DNA from: Oscillospiraceae bacterium
GTDB lineage: Bacteria > Bacillota_A > Clostridia > Oscillospirales > Oscillospiraceae
Length of the DNA: 22,913 bases
Reading direction: 5' to 3'
NCBI GenBank assembly: GCA_021771675.1
Contig: JAETOP010000061.1
Location: 1 to 22,913, forward strand
The position numbers and the translations under genes are program-made. Shown piece by piece: positions 22,604-22,913 of the stretch (its first letter is position 1; each line of letters opens with the position of its first letter). The notes below the pieces were generated by a model. It was not told where the DNA came from. It did no database searches and was given only the letters and a program-made list of their open reading frames with translations.

Positions 22604-22913
22604 TAGGGGAGGCTATTATGCCTCCCGCCGGGTACACTTTTGGGGTTACCCCGTTGAATGGTGAAGCGTGATGGCTTCTGAGGGAGGCTCCCCTGTGTAA
22701 GGGGAGCTGTCAGCGAAGCTGACTGAGGGACTGTCGCAGTACAATCTTACCTTTTCGCCTAACCTGGTGCGAATTCATAACATCTTACCGCACAGTCCCC
22801 CAGTCGTGCTGTTCGCACGACAGGAAAGCTGCGGCTTTCCCCGGTGGCGGCTCTGACAGTCCACTTACGCTGTCATTCACTACCGCCACTGCGCTTCGCT
22901 TACCCCTTACACA
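22604..22913. repeat. Palindromic repeat element R4, B(+) B(-), cut by the window end
   Basis: A non-coding stretch. A GGAGGC-TATTAT-GCCTCC hairpin lies at 22615-22632. Module B on the plus strand follows (about 22681-22745: GGCTCCCCTGTGTAAGGGGAGC, TCAGCGAAGCTGA, CTGAGGGACTGT). A spacer leads to module B on the minus strand from about 22796 (AGTCCCCCAGTCGTGC ... ending CCCCTTACACA at the window edge). The second copy is interrupted by about 70 bases with its own small hairpins (TCGTGCTGTTCGCACGA; AAAGCTGCGGCTTT). The B(+) B(-) order matches the core of element R3. Confidence 0.75.

Overview
The window looks like chromosome from a GC-rich member of the Clostridia, most likely an Oscillospiraceae/Ruminococcaceae-type gut anaerobe. 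The evidence is AGGAGG-type ribosome binding sites, a YesM/YesN-type two-component system, a DUF6440 protein, a GntR regulator with a sugar-binding-protein-like sensor domain, and GC-rich genes separated by AT-rich gaps full of palindromic repeats. This placement is inferred from gene content and style, not from a marker gene. No rRNA, tRNA, CRISPR array, phage gene or intact transposase was seen.

Left part (1-3850). A MocR/PdxR-type regulator (GntR DNA-binding domain fused to an aminotransferase domain) is followed by an ADP-ribosylglycohydrolase-fold protein that has lost both metal-binding Asp motifs. A strong promoter sits in the gap between them. After a terminator comes a gene graveyard: the last 23 codons of an FAD-dependent reductase (minus strand), the C-terminal part of an S41-type peptidase (plus strand), and the start of a small helix-turn-helix regulator that loses its frame.

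Sugar transport (3850-10091). On the minus strand lies a complete YtfQ-YtfR-YtfT-YjfF-type ABC importer (binding protein, double ATPase, two permeases), whose best characterised relative imports galactofuranose. It is transcribed away from a GntR-family regulator with a LacI/AraR-like effector domain, which is probably its local regulator. The shared upstream region carries a perfect 12-bp palindrome that overlaps divergent -35-like hexamers.

Middle (10092-12310). A repeat-filled gap is followed by two small exported or membrane-anchored proteins of unknown function.

Sensing operon (12308-16501, minus). A lipoprotein of the Fe3+/hexose-phosphate binding-protein (AfuA/HptA-like) type, a YesM-type histidine kinase, an AraC-type response regulator and a Cof-type HAD phosphatase are packed together with no permease or ATPase. 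This resembles the three-component HptA-HptS-HptR arrangement, in which the binding protein serves as a sensor.

Right part (16502-22913). TcdA (E1-like tRNA t6A dehydratase) is bracketed by two related palindromic repeat elements. Next come an NfeD-stomatin/prohibitin-DUF6440 operon on the plus strand and, converging on it, an operon of membrane protein, DEDDh exonuclease and aminotransferase on the minus strand. The window ends inside another palindromic repeat element.

The most unusual non-coding feature is this repeat family, built from two modules called A and B here. One copy has the symmetric order A(-) B(+) B(-) A(+). At least four elements occur in the window.
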